A stretch of DNA of 64,000 nt from Methylogaea oryzae (GCF_019669985.1 NZ_AP019782.1:3900001-3964000), one strand, 5' to 3'; shown: positions 8,740-19,183, counted from the first letter of the stretch. Numbers and translations are program-made. The notes: a model not told the origin generated them from the sequence alone.

Positions 8740-10287
8740 TCAGGCGGCGAGATCGCCCGGGCAGACACTCATGGGGGAGAACTCGCAGCGGCAGGTCTGG
8801 TACTGGAACTCGCCGTCCTGCCAACTGACGAAGCCCAGCGGCGCGTAGTGATGCGCGATCCCCCGCGGCGGTAGCGCCTTGGGCGTTTCCTTGCCGGACG
8901 CGTCCGAGTCGGCGGGCCATTCCAGCCGGCCGGTGGCGACGCGGGCGGGAATCAGCCAATAATCGCCGCAGCGGTATTGGCCGCCGGGCGAAAACTGCAC
9001 CCGCACGCCGTCTTCCAAATCGATCCATCCCTGCTGGCCTCCGGCCGGCTCCTTGACCGGCACGGCCCCGCCGTCCAGCAGCACATCGCCGCGCTCCACC
9101 TGATCCCAGCGCCGCACGGTGGGATTCGGCAAAGACGCGCGCCACGCCAATGCCGAGCTGTCCGAAGCGGTAGCCGGATCCACCGTCAACACGCCGTTTT
9201 CCACTTTAACCAGCTTCACCAGGACGCTGCGGGGCTTGCCCTGTGCGTCGCCCCCTTGCAGCTCCTTGGCATCGTCGGACAGCTCCACCCAGTTGCCGGC
9301 GGCAAAGCCGCGCGTGTTGGCCACCAGCAGGTCGCTGCCTTGGCTGCCCAGCCAGCGGGTGGCGACGCTGCCGTTGTCCCGCGACCATTTGAACGTGGCG
9401 ACGTCGGCCGGGCCGCCGCGATGGATTTCCACCCGGTAGAGCTGGTTTTCCACCCCCCGGTATTTGGAATCGGGAGGCGTAACGCAGGGATCTTCTTTGC
9501 CGGTGGGATCGGCCAAACCGGCCGCCAGCCAAGCTTGGCCGAACGGCGGCAAATCCTTCAGCGGCGTGCCGCAGCTCACTCCCGGCCCGGCCCCGGCGGC
9601 TTCGCCCGTCGCCGTGCCGAGCACCGCGATTTCGGTGGAGACCTTATCCAGCGAGGTTTTCAAGTCTTGAATCTTGTTCGGGTCGGTCTCCACCGACAGC
9701 TGCTTCTTCAGCGCCGCCTGCTGCGCTTTCAGTTCCTTCAACAGCTTGGCCGTGTCGGCGGCGACCTGGCGCCCCCCCTTCACCGGCAAGGCCTTCACCT
9801 GCCACACCACTTTCGCCCGGGTGCAGGTGTCGACGCCGTTGAGGGCGGCCTCCCGGATCGAGTCCTGCTCCAGGGGCGTGATGTGCCGCTCCCATACGTC
9901 CAGATAAACCCAAAACCACTGGCCGGTGTTTTTCTTCAGCTCCAGCAGCAAGGCGTCGTCGTCCGGCAGGGGATAGTCCTTTTGGGCGGTGTACAGGCAG
10001 TTCTGGTCGTGGTTTTCCACCAGCCAGCCGTCCACGTAATAACGGCCGGCGCCGATCTTCAAGGCCGCCGCCTGGCCGTCCCACTCCAGTGCGAAGCCGC
10101 CCTCGCCCCCCTGGGCCGGCGCGCCGTGGGGGCCGATGAGGTCCCGCGCCAAGGTGCGCAAATAATGCAGCAGGATGGCCGCCTGCTCGTTATGGTCCGC
10201 GTCGAGGGTGACGCGCCCCTGCTGCATGAGCACACGGCTGAACTGGTTCCTGGCGTCGAACGTGTCGCGGGTAAAATCACCTTTCAT
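8740..10287 (-). CDS. DUF6519 domain protein, last gene of the eCIS operon
   Basis: A 515-residue protein starting MKGDFTRDTFDARNQFSRVL, the characteristic opening of DUF6519 proteins found in contractile injection and phage-tail-like loci. The start at 10287 is chosen because GAGGAAAG lies just upstream and because family members start at this motif; an upstream in-frame start at 10347 would overlap the preceding gene. The middle contains a coiled-coil-prone stretch of Lys/Leu/Gln (residues about 195-225). The C-terminus looks beta-rich. The exact role is unknown; its position at the baseplate end suggests a peripheral baseplate or fibre-attachment component. Nothing suggests an enzyme. Confidence 0.8.
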   Translation of the reverse strand: MKGDFTRDTFDARNQFSRVLMQQGRVTLDADHNEQAAILLHYLRTLARDLIGPHGAPAQGGEGGFALEWDGQAAALKIGAGRYYVDGWLVENHDQNCLYTAQKDYPLPDDDALLLELKKNTGQWFWVYLDVWERHITPLEQDSIREAALNGVDTCTRAKVVWQVKALPVKGGRQVAADTAKLLKELKAQQAALKKQLSVETDPNKIQDLKTSLDKVSTEIAVLGTATGEAAGAGPGVSCGTPLKDLPPFGQAWLAAGLADPTGKEDPCVTPPDSKYRGVENQLYRVEIHRGGPADVATFKWSRDNGSVATRWLGSQGSDLLVANTRGFAAGNWVELSDDAKELQGGDAQGKPRSVLVKLVKVENGVLTVDPATASDSSALAWRASLPNPTVRRWDQVERGDVLLDGGAVPVKEPAGGQQGWIDLEDGVRVQFSPGGQYRCGDYWLIPARVATGRLEWPADSDASGKETPKALPPRGIAHHYAPLGFVSWQDGEFQYQTCRCEFSPMSVCPGDLAA

Positions 10288-10336
10288 GGTCGCTTTCCTC
10301 GGGGTCGCTGTTTTTACTGAAATAAACGGGTACGGC

Positions 10337-12565
10337 TCAGGTGGCAAAGATCAGCCCTACGTCCATGCCGGCCGGGCTGTACTCTTCCAGGCGGGCGCGC
10401 AAATTGGCCTCCCGCTGGGGTTGGAACAAGTCGTGGAAGGCGCCCATTTCCGATTCGTCCTCGGCGCCGCGCTTGATTTCTTCGGCACAGGACACGGCCA
10501 GCTGGCCATAGCCGGGACTGCCGTAGCGGCGGCTGGTGAATTGCGGCCGCAAGCGCAGCAGCTCGCCGGCGACGGCCGCATCCCGAGCCGGGCCGGCAGC
10601 GAGATCCTCCTGCGCGGCTTGCACCGCCAAATCGGGCTGGCAGTGGTAGCGGCGCGGCGTCCGGCAGCGGGGCGGCACGTAACAGAACCGCATGCAGCCC
10701 AGTTGGCGGCGGGCCACGTTGACGCAATCGTTGAAAACGCAGTTTTCCGCCAAGCCGATGGCGTGCACGTCGACCATGCCGAACACCGTGCTGCGCTTGA
10801 TGTTCAGCACGGCGTGGGCCACGGCGTAGCCCGGCGCGCCGATGGCCTCCTTGTCCGGGGCGGTGGCGTCCAGGATGCTGTCGCTGATTTCCAGGGGCAG
10901 GGGATCGCTGCGGACTTCGTCTTGGTTGATCTGGACGGAGCCGAGGATGCTGTGCTCGATGCGCACCTTGGCCCGCACGCCGTACAGCTCCAGGCTGGGT
11001 TCGGCCGGCCGTTTCGGCTCGCAGTCGCAATCCAGCGCCCAGCCCGGCACCAGGGTGCAGTGGCGGATCACCACCTCGGCGCCGCAGGATTCCACGCCGG
11101 AAGCCGACGCCGTATCGCCGGCGCGGCCGGTGATCCGCACCGCCCGCCCGGTCACCAGCAGGCCGTCCAGGGTCAGGCGACTGCCTGCCGCCATCCCCAC
11201 CGACAGGGCGTCGGGCAAGTCGGTCTGCCAATCCAGCAGCCGTATCACCGGCCGGGCGCGGTTGGCGGCGCGCAATTGCAAACTCTGTTCCGGCGCCAGC
11301 TCGATGGCCACCGGCTCCACATAGACGCCGCTGTCCGTCAGCTCGATGACCGCGCGCCGGGGCCGGTCCTGCGTCCACTGCTGCAAAGCCTCGCCGATGC
11401 GGGCATAGGCCTGGCCGCTGCCGACCCGGTAAAAGCTGGGGGCTACAGCCTGCGCAGAATCGGCCGCGGCGGCTTTCAGCGTGGGCGGATCGTACAGGGT
11501 GCGCGAATACTCGCCGCCGCCCAGGTCGCCGCTGAAGCCGTAGCGGTAAGCGACCCGCACGCCTTTCTTGGGCAACTGGCCGGGCGGGAAAGCAAAACGG
11601 CCCAGCAAAGGGTCGAGAGCGATATGGTTGGCGGGCGGCGCATAGCGCCAGTCGGACAAGTCCGCCGCAATGATTTGTTCGACCGGCACCGGGCTGCTGC
11701 CGTCCAGGCCGGCCCAGCCTTCCGCCCAGATGGCGAAGCTGCGGTTTTCGCCGTAAAACAGCGCCTTATCCCGCTCGAACGCCAGACGGCGCACCGGCAC
11801 GGGCAAGTTGATCGCCTCGGCGATATGGGTCGGCTCGGTTTCCGGCTCCGGCCGGGTGAACAGCGGCGCATCCTGGCCCAAAACGCTGAAGGTGCAGCAG
11901 TGCGGGCCGGCGTTTTCCATGCAATAGGCCGGGGTGTGGCTGACGGTGTAGGTTTTCAAGCGCCAGACGAACACGCCCACCGACGGGATGTTGTAGCGTC
12001 CACGGCTGCGCGCCGAGTCGATGCGGCGCACGTCCACGCTATGGGCCAGCCGGTCGAACGGCCCGTCCAACAGCTCCAGCGCCTCCACGTTGCGCAAATC
12101 GCAGGTGCGCGCCCGTTCCATATGGCGGTGATCGAGGTTTTGGTGCCAGCCCAGCAGCTTGAAGAACTCCACCGCCCGCGCCGGCCAGCCCGCCACGTCG
12201 CCGGCCAGCACTTCCAGCAGGGACAGCGCCCCTTTGCGGCGGCGGTAGCGGATGGTATTGGCCACTTCCCGGCGCGGCACCAGCACCCGATTCAAGGCGC
12301 CGCTCTCCTGCTCCGCCGCCGTGTCGGCCACCGGCCGGTAGCCGATCAGATCGCCGATATAGGGCACGGCCCAGTCCTCGGCGGTTTCGATGAAAGCGTT
12401 GTCGCAAAGCCGGCCGATGTCGTCCTCGATCAGGTTGACCTGCTCGGCGATGACGCGCAGCAGGGCTTGCAGGGGATAGCCCTGTTCCGCGTCGCGCAAG
12501 CGGTAAATGGCCGGCAGCAGTTGGTAGAGCCGGTCGGTGCGGGTATCGGTGGTGACGGTGCTCAT
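10337..12565 (-). CDS. Phage tail protein I (gpI)-like baseplate component of the eCIS
   Basis: 742 residues. The N-terminal 100 residues (YQLLPAIYRLRDAEQGYPL, then EDDIGRLCDNAFIETAEDW and VPYIGDLIGYRP) resemble gpI/Afp12-type baseplate proteins of contractile systems. The rest is long and repetitive in beta-strand pattern (IELAPEQSLQLRAANRARPV, LTLDGLLVTGRAVRI), suggesting a beta-helix-like region that could serve as an outer decoration or receptor-contacting part. It lies 10 bp downstream of the gpJ-like gene and 49 bp before the DUF6519 gene, so it belongs to the same operon. Confidence 0.8.
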   Translation of the reverse strand: MSTVTTDTRTDRLYQLLPAIYRLRDAEQGYPLQALLRVIAEQVNLIEDDIGRLCDNAFIETAEDWAVPYIGDLIGYRPVADTAAEQESGALNRVLVPRREVANTIRYRRRKGALSLLEVLAGDVAGWPARAVEFFKLLGWHQNLDHRHMERARTCDLRNVEALELLDGPFDRLAHSVDVRRIDSARSRGRYNIPSVGVFVWRLKTYTVSHTPAYCMENAGPHCCTFSVLGQDAPLFTRPEPETEPTHIAEAINLPVPVRRLAFERDKALFYGENRSFAIWAEGWAGLDGSSPVPVEQIIAADLSDWRYAPPANHIALDPLLGRFAFPPGQLPKKGVRVAYRYGFSGDLGGGEYSRTLYDPPTLKAAAADSAQAVAPSFYRVGSGQAYARIGEALQQWTQDRPRRAVIELTDSGVYVEPVAIELAPEQSLQLRAANRARPVIRLLDWQTDLPDALSVGMAAGSRLTLDGLLVTGRAVRITGRAGDTASASGVESCGAEVVIRHCTLVPGWALDCDCEPKRPAEPSLELYGVRAKVRIEHSILGSVQINQDEVRSDPLPLEISDSILDATAPDKEAIGAPGYAVAHAVLNIKRSTVFGMVDVHAIGLAENCVFNDCVNVARRQLGCMRFCYVPPRCRTPRRYHCQPDLAVQAAQEDLAAGPARDAAVAGELLRLRPQFTSRRYGSPGYGQLAVSCAEEIKRGAEDESEMGAFHDLFQPQREANLRARLEEYSPAGMDVGLIFAT

Positions 12566-12575
12566 GGGCGGGCCT

Positions 12576-15500
12576 TCAGGAAATCCGATTCAAAGTGATG
12601 GTGTCCGGCACGGCGGCGGTGAATATCGCCAGCCGCGCCGGGCGCACGACGCCGGCGTAGAACTCCGCCACGCCCGCCTCCACCCGCCGCGCCGGGCCGG
12701 GCGGCGGCACGGGCCCCATGGGCGTGATCTGGCCGGAAAAGGCCTGGTCCAACAGCAGGCGGTTGAGCCGCACCAGCGCCATTCCCTGGGGCTGGGACAC
12801 AACCAGCGCCAGGGTTTCGGCATCCAGCGGCACGCTGTAGAACAGGTTTGCGTCGTAGAGGGACACCCCCTGCAAAATCGCGTTCAGCTCGGCCACCAGG
12901 GCCGCTTGCAAGCAAAGGGGCTGGGATTGCGCCGCAGCCTCGTCGTTCAGCTTGTCGGCCAAGCCCTTGGAAAAACGGCCGAGCAGGTATTGCGCCACCG
13001 CATAGCCGCCCTCGTAGCCGTCGTCCACGAACACCTGCCGAAAAGCCGCCACGTCCGGGATGTCGCCGGGCCGCAGCAAGTAGGCGCCCAGGGCCGGCGT
13101 GACGATGACTTTCGCCGCCAGCGCCAATTCATCCAGGGTCAGCAGCCGGGGCGCTTGCAAGCAAAGATCCAGCCGCTTTTCCGGCAGGCCGCCGAAGGCA
13201 TCCACGTCCACATACTCGACCCCCGCCACGCCTTGGATCAGGCTGACGATTTCGCACAGCTGCGCCGCCTGCCCCAGGGCGCGCTTTTGAAAGCCGAATT
13301 CGTTCAGCAAGGCGGCACGGATTTCCGTCACCACCGGCTCCCACCGGTAGCCCGCCGCCAGCTTGATGTTGGCGCTCAGCATCAGCGCCACCAGCTCCCG
13401 CATCTCCACCTGCACCGGCAGCCCCTCGTCGCCCAGCTGGTAGAGAGCCGCCAGCAGGTTGCGGTACAGGTCGGAATCGCGGTCGATGGGGATGTCGTCG
13501 GCGCCGGCGATGGTGATGTGCACCAGCTCGCGGCGGCCGTCGCTCAAGCGCCGCGCCGCCGCCTTGCCGATGCCGGCGAACGTGCGGGTGAAATCGGCGT
13601 AGTCCTGCACCGACACCAGCCGGTCCAGGGCCATCACCGCCAGGGGAGCGTTGTCCCGCGCCTGGTCGCGGCTTTCCTTGTCCGCCCCGCCCGAAGCGCG
13701 CAGGGGGTTGACGACACTTTTCACGCCCAGGGCGCGGGTTTGCAGCAGGCTGATCTGCTCGGCGCGAACATTGCCGCCCTTGCCGATGCCGCTGCGATAC
13801 ACCGCTTTGACGTTCTCCACCCCGGTCGGCAAGCGGGCACCTTCCTTGCCGTTGCCGAACACGACGCTGGTGTTGGCGTTGTCGTCGGTCTTGCTGACGA
13901 AGCGGCGCTCCTTCGGACCGGCCAGCGCCAGGGTGTCCGCTTCCCGCCACTCCACGTCGTTGACGTAGATTTTCAGCGTGCTTTCCACGCCGGTTGGATT
14001 AGCGGCCGATACGAAGGTGACCGGCGGCTGTTTCAGCGTGAACGTTTGCAAGGCCTGGGCGCCGTCGCCGCTGCCCAGGGTTTCTTGGCGGGTTTCGCCG
14101 TGGGTGGCCTTGACCACGTTGGCGTAGATGGTGAGGGTGTCGCGCTTATAGCGGTAGGCCGGCGGCGTCGCCAGGGTCAGCGTGGTGTGGGTCTGGTCGC
14201 CGGGCAGGGCGGCATCGTAGCCGTGCTTCAGGGCGGACACCATCAGCAGCTCGCTGGATTTGACGCCGCTGACGCCGGGAATATCGTCCCGCTCACCGGA
14301 AAAAATCACCCAACGGCCGGACTTCAATTCCCGGTACAAGCCGGCCAGCTCGATTTCGGCCTTCCCGTCGTCGCCGACGGCGTCTTGGGCCGGGATGCTG
14401 GCCGGCATGGGCTGTTCCGCCAGGCTGAGCGCCTCGCTCTGGGCATACACCAGAGTGCCGCGCAGCGTGCTCATGGAGTCGCTCGCCCCCTTCCACCAAT
14501 CTTGATTCAAGCTGAGCTGGGTAGTCTTGCCGCTGATGCCGTAGGCGCTGCGCTGGGTGGTTTGCGTGGCCGTCACGGCACGCAGCATCCGGGTCGGGCC
14601 ACTGCTTTCCTGGATTTGCACCATGGCATAGCTGTCCGGCAGCACCGCGTCGTAGGCTTGGTCCAAAAACAGCGCGTCGCTTTGCTCGTCGCCGGCCACA
14701 GTGGGCCATTCCTCCCAGGACGATGGCGGATCCTGCTTCAATGGATTTCCGGAAAACGTCGCGCGTTTGGCGATGTTCGCGCCGAACAGCGGCGCGTTGA
14801 TGCGCAGGGCATAAACCGCTTTTAGATGGGCCGCAGCGGCGTTGACGTTGGCGTTGGCCCAGGCGGCGTAGTAGCTGTCCTTGATTTGCGGCGCGAAATT
14901 GACCAGCAGTTGCGGATGGGCGTCCGAGCCTTTGGCGAAGGACCGGCTCAGGCTACGAGCCAGCGCCAGGCTGTTGGCCGCTTGCGCGTTGGGGCCCAGC
15001 AGCAAGCCCTCCACAAACAACGAAGGATCCGTCGCCTCGGCACCGGACGCCGCCCCATGGAGCTGTTTGGCGATATTGCCGATTTCGGCGACAAATGCGT
15101 CGATGATCGCCTTTACCTCGGGATCGACGGGGATGGACACCGCCGTGGCGACCAGTGCGCCATCGGCTTTGGACGGCAAAGCAATGCCCTGGCTGACGAG
15201 CAGTTGCTTCAACCAATCGGGCAGGGCAGTCACGCCGAGATAAATATTGGACAGCAGCTTTTGCAAAGCCGCTATTCGCGGCTCGGCTTGTGGATGCGTG
15301 GAAGGCGACAAGGCGCTCAGGGCCTGGATGGCCTGGACCAGCGCCGGCACGATGGCCAGCAACAGGGGCGGCACCGGCTGCAACCGGATCAAGCTGTAAT
15401 TGTCCGCATGTTCCGCCTCCACTTGCGCCACCGTGCGCACGGCCGCCTGTTCGGCCTGGTCGTCGAACTGCAACAGCAGTTGGTCGCCGGCCTTGAGATT

Positions 15501-16160
15501 GGTAGCGGTCCCGGCCAGGTACAGGCTGTCGGTGGCCAGCACGTTGGCGTAGGTGATGTTTTGCGGCTTGGTCAGCCGCACTTGCAGGTTGTTCCAAGCG
15601 GCGCGCGCTTCCAGCGTTTCGCTGGTTTCGAAGGACTGGGGCAGTTCGTCCGGGCCGGGAATGCTCTGGGAACGGGCTCCGGCGGGGATTTCCACCGGAT
15701 CGGTTTGATTGTCGTCCAGGGTGTAGGCCAGATACACGCTGGCAGCCACGCCGGGGCGCAGCTTGTATCCCACCAGCTTGGCCAGCTCCAGCACGGAGCG
15801 GCGCTCCGTGGCGGTGCGCAAATAGGCCTCGTTGGCGATGCGCTCCTGGTAGAACGTCAGCACGTCCGTCACGCTGGCCCAGCCGTCCAGCAGGGCGATG
15901 GCCGGATCGCCGCCGTCGCGGGCGGTGAGTCCGCTCAAAGGCAGGAAGGTTTCCAACGTCTGGCCGTCCGCTCCCGGCGCTTCCACGGACAGATCGGCCA
16001 GGCGCGCTTTCATGGTTTGCAGGAAAGCGCCGTGGGTGCCGACGCGATAACGCAGCGCGTCCAACCCGCGCCGGTTGGCGGTAGGCATGGGCGTCAGCTT
16101 GCGGCTGCCTTCGCAGCAGCCGCAGGACTCGGTGGTGCAACCGCAGGTGTTTCCGCTCAT
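12576..16160 (-). CDS. Putative baseplate assembly protein, gpJ-like (second, large copy)
   Basis: 1194 residues from the ATG at 16160, one base after the stop of the preceding gene; the longer open frame would overlap that gene and is not preferred. The N-terminus is Cys-rich (CGCTTESCGCC). It is followed by a domain typical of putative baseplate assembly proteins (LDGWASVTDVLTFYQERIAN, RSVLELAKLVGYKLRPGVAA) and a C-terminal gpJ-like portion with VVFGNGKEGARLPTGVENVK and LVSVQDYADFTRTFAGIGKA. It would form wedge material around the spike. Two gpJ-like genes in tandem are commonly seen in this eCIS subtype. Confidence 0.88.
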   Translation of the reverse strand: MSGNTCGCTTESCGCCEGSRKLTPMPTANRRGLDALRYRVGTHGAFLQTMKARLADLSVEAPGADGQTLETFLPLSGLTARDGGDPAIALLDGWASVTDVLTFYQERIANEAYLRTATERRSVLELAKLVGYKLRPGVAASVYLAYTLDDNQTDPVEIPAGARSQSIPGPDELPQSFETSETLEARAAWNNLQVRLTKPQNITYANVLATDSLYLAGTATNLKAGDQLLLQFDDQAEQAAVRTVAQVEAEHADNYSLIRLQPVPPLLLAIVPALVQAIQALSALSPSTHPQAEPRIAALQKLLSNIYLGVTALPDWLKQLLVSQGIALPSKADGALVATAVSIPVDPEVKAIIDAFVAEIGNIAKQLHGAASGAEATDPSLFVEGLLLGPNAQAANSLALARSLSRSFAKGSDAHPQLLVNFAPQIKDSYYAAWANANVNAAAAHLKAVYALRINAPLFGANIAKRATFSGNPLKQDPPSSWEEWPTVAGDEQSDALFLDQAYDAVLPDSYAMVQIQESSGPTRMLRAVTATQTTQRSAYGISGKTTQLSLNQDWWKGASDSMSTLRGTLVYAQSEALSLAEQPMPASIPAQDAVGDDGKAEIELAGLYRELKSGRWVIFSGERDDIPGVSGVKSSELLMVSALKHGYDAALPGDQTHTTLTLATPPAYRYKRDTLTIYANVVKATHGETRQETLGSGDGAQALQTFTLKQPPVTFVSAANPTGVESTLKIYVNDVEWREADTLALAGPKERRFVSKTDDNANTSVVFGNGKEGARLPTGVENVKAVYRSGIGKGGNVRAEQISLLQTRALGVKSVVNPLRASGGADKESRDQARDNAPLAVMALDRLVSVQDYADFTRTFAGIGKAAARRLSDGRRELVHITIAGADDIPIDRDSDLYRNLLAALYQLGDEGLPVQVEMRELVALMLSANIKLAAGYRWEPVVTEIRAALLNEFGFQKRALGQAAQLCEIVSLIQGVAGVEYVDVDAFGGLPEKRLDLCLQAPRLLTLDELALAAKVIVTPALGAYLLRPGDIPDVAAFRQVFVDDGYEGGYAVAQYLLGRFSKGLADKLNDEAAAQSQPLCLQAALVAELNAILQGVSLYDANLFYSVPLDAETLALVVSQPQGMALVRLNRLLLDQAFSGQITPMGPVPPPGPARRVEAGVAEFYAGVVRPARLAIFTAAVPDTITLNRIS

Positions 16161-16161
16161 G

Positions 16162-18810
16162 TCATAGTCCTCCGAACAGGCGGATGTCCAGCTTGCCCCG
16201 TTCCGGATAGCTGGGATCATTGTCGAGCTGGGCGATTTCGTGGCCGGCCAAGGGCAGCAGGCCGTTTTCGATTTCCCGGTTGGGCGTTTCGAACAGGCGC
16301 TGCAAGCGCGTCACCTTGACGCAATCGACCCCCGCCACGGCGCGGGCGGCGACGACGATGCGGCTGACGTAAATGCTTGCGCCGAAAGTCAGGCTATCGG
16401 GATGGAAAAAGCCGCGCCGGCCGCCCGCCAACAGCCGGTTGCCGAACGCGTCCAGCAGCGCCGCCTTGACGTGGCCGCGCTGGTAATGGGGCTGCACGCA
16501 GACTTCCAATTGCAAATCCAGCGGCACATAACGGGCCGGCATGACGTGCAGGTCGTGGCCCATGCGGCGGTAGCGGTGCAGGTAGCCGGCGATGTCGTCC
16601 AACAACGCCGCGTCGGCGCCCTCCTGGCCCATGGGATCGACAGCCACGTCCGCTTCGTACCAACTGCCGGTCCACGCCAGCGCCGCCGCCGCGCGCTGCA
16701 CTTTGGCGCGGCTGTGCGGGCTGCGCTCGGCCAGCAGGCGGTAGTCGTCGGCGACGATGGCGCGCTCCAGCCTCTTGCGGAACAGGTGGGGGGCATACAA
16801 CTTGGCTTCCGCCATGGGTTCCGGCTCGCGGCCGCCCGCGGCGGGCAGGGGATTGCGCACGGCGATGTCGACGCCGTCCAGGCTGGCGTTGTCCAGCACC
16901 AGCCGGGAAATGGCTACGGCGCCCACATTGCCCCGCGCGCCGTTGCCGACACGGTAAAGGGCGAAAAACACCGCGCCGGCCGGCGGCAGGCTGCCCAGCT
17001 CGCCGTCGCCGAAGCGCAGTTGCGCCAGCCCGTCGTTGTCGATTTCGGCGACGAAATGGCGGTCGTCAGGGCCGCTTTCCAGCAAATCGTAGCGCGGCGT
17101 CCAGCATAGTGCGGCCATGTCGCCCTTGGGAAAGCGCAGCAACGCGTCGCCGGCCGGGCCGATTTCGACGGTGAATTGGCGCTCGCCGCCGCCGTCCTCC
17201 ATCAGGTCGTAACGCCGTTCCCAGGCGTCGCCCGGCACCGACACCAACCGCAACTGCGGTAACGCCGCGGCTTCGTCGTCCTCCGGCGCAGCCATCAAAC
17301 CGGCCGCCGACACAAAACATCCGGCCCGCTCCAACGGCAGAGGCAAACTGAACGTCAGCGGCGCTTTCGCCAGGGCGGCGCGGAAGCGCCCCGCCACCGT
17401 GCTGCCGTCGCCGGGATGGCCTTCGCACAGGCAGTCCGCCTCGGTGTGCAGCATCGGCACTTGGCCGAGCCATTCGCAATCCAGGCTCCTGCCGTGGTCC
17501 ACCAGGATGGCGTTGCCGCGCGCCACGCTGACGTTGTCCAGGTAACGGCAGTCCGGCGCCGTGCCCAGGGCGGAAATGCAGAAAGGGAAAGGCAGTTGGT
17601 CTTCCTCGCTCCAGCGAATTTCCACGTAAGGCGTCGGCCGGCCCTGGGCCGTCGGAATGGCGGCATCGACGCCCCGCTCCAAGCCGGTCAAACGCACGGC
17701 GTGGCGGCGGGTGGGATCGGCGTCCTGCGGCAGGCCGGTGACTGCGCCGCGCACTTCCTCGAAAATCAGCACGTCGCCCGGCTTGAGCGCGTCCAGCCAA
17801 CGGCCCGATTCGCCGACCCAACCGTCCAGCAGGGTGGCGGAGGTGGCGCCTCGCTCCAGGCAGCACTCCCGTAAACCCCAAGTGTAAAAATGGATTTCGT
17901 TGTGGGCGCTGTACAGGGCAATGGCGGCGCCCCCGCTCGGCAAAGGTTCAAACACTTCGTAGTCCCGCGCCGGCACATCGCGCAGCTTGTCCCAGTCCAG
18001 CACGGTTTGCTGCGCCGCCAGACCGTCGTTGAGGCCGGTGATGAACGCCAGCCCGGCCCGGTCCAGCGTCAGGTCCGATCCCACCGCCACGCACACCCAG
18101 GCGCGGGCGTTGCGGCCTTCGTCCAGCTTGTAGTCCACCAAGCGGACATGGCGGCGGACGGAAATGCGCTGACGGGCGGTGTCCAGGTAGGCTTCGGTGG
18201 CGACGGCGTCCTGGTAGTAGCTGAGGTAGTCGCCGGTGTAGGCCAGCACTTCTGCCAGGGCCACGCCCAGATCGGGCACGTGGCGTTCGCGCCAATCGGG
18301 CAGCAGCAGGGCCAGCCGGTCGAAAATCAGTTGGCGGAAGCTGGCATAGTCCTTGGCCAGGTAGTTGAGTTCCGGCTCTTCCAGCGCCGGCGGCTGGCAT
18401 TGGCAGGGCGGCACGCAATCCAACTCGGACGGGCAGGAGACTTTGAAGGAAAAATCGGCGTGGTCGTAGCGGGGATCGATGTTTTCCACGCCCACCAGCC
18501 GCAAGGTATAGGTGGAAAAATCGCCGTATTTGTCCAGCTGCACCACCAGGTAATCGTCTTTTTCCGGGTCGCTTTCCACCACCGGGTCCACGTCGGTGAT
18601 GGTTATGCCGGTGATGCGGCGGCCGCCCTCCACGCGCAGGTAGCGCTCGATGCCCGGCTGGTTCTCCCGCAGCTCCGGCGGCAGCTTGCCGAGGAAATAC
18701 GCCGTCAAAGTGCGCTGGTCGCAGCTCACCTCCACATAGTCGAGGCCGTTCCACCCATTCATGCGCCGTACCGCTTCGCGGCGCCCGTCCTGCTGGCAAC
18801 ACAATTCCAT
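16162..18810 (-). CDS. Putative baseplate assembly protein, gpJ-like (first copy)
   Basis: 882 residues. The N-terminal region carries GLDYVEVSCDQRTLTAYFLG and ELNYLAKDYASFRQLIFDRL, and the wedge signature GVALAEVLAYTGDYLSYYQD, found in gpJ-like baseplate assembly proteins of contractile injection systems. The C-terminal part has AQLRFGDGELGSLPPAGAVF and ADDYRLLAERSPHSRAKVQR, matching the P2 gpJ core. It starts 12 bp after the gp25 gene and ends one base before the next gpJ-like gene, suggesting tight coupling and a paralogous wedge pair. Confidence 0.88.
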   Translation of the reverse strand: MELCCQQDGRREAVRRMNGWNGLDYVEVSCDQRTLTAYFLGKLPPELRENQPGIERYLRVEGGRRITGITITDVDPVVESDPEKDDYLVVQLDKYGDFSTYTLRLVGVENIDPRYDHADFSFKVSCPSELDCVPPCQCQPPALEEPELNYLAKDYASFRQLIFDRLALLLPDWRERHVPDLGVALAEVLAYTGDYLSYYQDAVATEAYLDTARQRISVRRHVRLVDYKLDEGRNARAWVCVAVGSDLTLDRAGLAFITGLNDGLAAQQTVLDWDKLRDVPARDYEVFEPLPSGGAAIALYSAHNEIHFYTWGLRECCLERGATSATLLDGWVGESGRWLDALKPGDVLIFEEVRGAVTGLPQDADPTRRHAVRLTGLERGVDAAIPTAQGRPTPYVEIRWSEEDQLPFPFCISALGTAPDCRYLDNVSVARGNAILVDHGRSLDCEWLGQVPMLHTEADCLCEGHPGDGSTVAGRFRAALAKAPLTFSLPLPLERAGCFVSAAGLMAAPEDDEAAALPQLRLVSVPGDAWERRYDLMEDGGGERQFTVEIGPAGDALLRFPKGDMAALCWTPRYDLLESGPDDRHFVAEIDNDGLAQLRFGDGELGSLPPAGAVFFALYRVGNGARGNVGAVAISRLVLDNASLDGVDIAVRNPLPAAGGREPEPMAEAKLYAPHLFRKRLERAIVADDYRLLAERSPHSRAKVQRAAAALAWTGSWYEADVAVDPMGQEGADAALLDDIAGYLHRYRRMGHDLHVMPARYVPLDLQLEVCVQPHYQRGHVKAALLDAFGNRLLAGGRRGFFHPDSLTFGASIYVSRIVVAARAVAGVDCVKVTRLQRLFETPNREIENGLLPLAGHEIAQLDNDPSYPERGKLDIRLFGGL

Positions 18811-18822
18811 AAGTCCTCCGGC

Positions 18823-19179
18823 CTAAACGCTGCGGGTAAAACTCGCCGTCTGCTCTTCGCCGCTGCGGCGAATGGCGTAGCGCATGTCGATGGTCAAGGC
18901 GGAATCCAGCGCCCGCACCTCCAGGGCGCGCAGCTCGATCACGTCGCCCAGCCAGCGCTGCACGGCGGCTTGCAGGGTGAACTGCACGGTGGCCGCCAGC
19001 TCCGGGCTGTTGGGCGCGAACACCAATTGCAGCAGGCCGCTGCCGAAGTCGGGGCGGTTCACCCGCTCGCCGGGGCTGGTGAAGATCAACTGCTCAATCA
19101 GGTCGCGGATGTGGCCGCTTTCGTCGCAGGCGGCGGTGCGGCCGCGGCTGTCGAAATGCAAGGGGAAATCGATGTCCAT
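18823..19179 (-). CDS. gp25/GPW-family baseplate wedge protein
   Basis: 118 residues; corresponds to Afp9/T4 gp25, which links the inner baseplate to the first sheath ring. The core segment RDLIEQLIFTSPGERVNRPD with FGSGLLQLVFAP is the gp25 signature. The start MDIDFPLHF at 19179 is preferred because GGAAG lies 8 nt upstream; an in-frame ATG at 19194 would overlap the PAAR-like gene by 11 nt. Confidence 0.93.
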   Translation of the reverse strand: MDIDFPLHFDSRGRTAACDESGHIRDLIEQLIFTSPGERVNRPDFGSGLLQLVFAPNSPELAATVQFTLQAAVQRWLGDVIELRALEVRALDSALTIDMRYAIRRSGEEQTASFTRSV

Positions 19180-19183
19180 AGGC

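Noticed and set aside
10175-14825. Long plus-strand open frames (807 and 762 codons) across the gpI and gpJ region
   Set aside because: Antisense to baseplate genes with clear motifs; composition typical of mirror frames of GC-rich genes.
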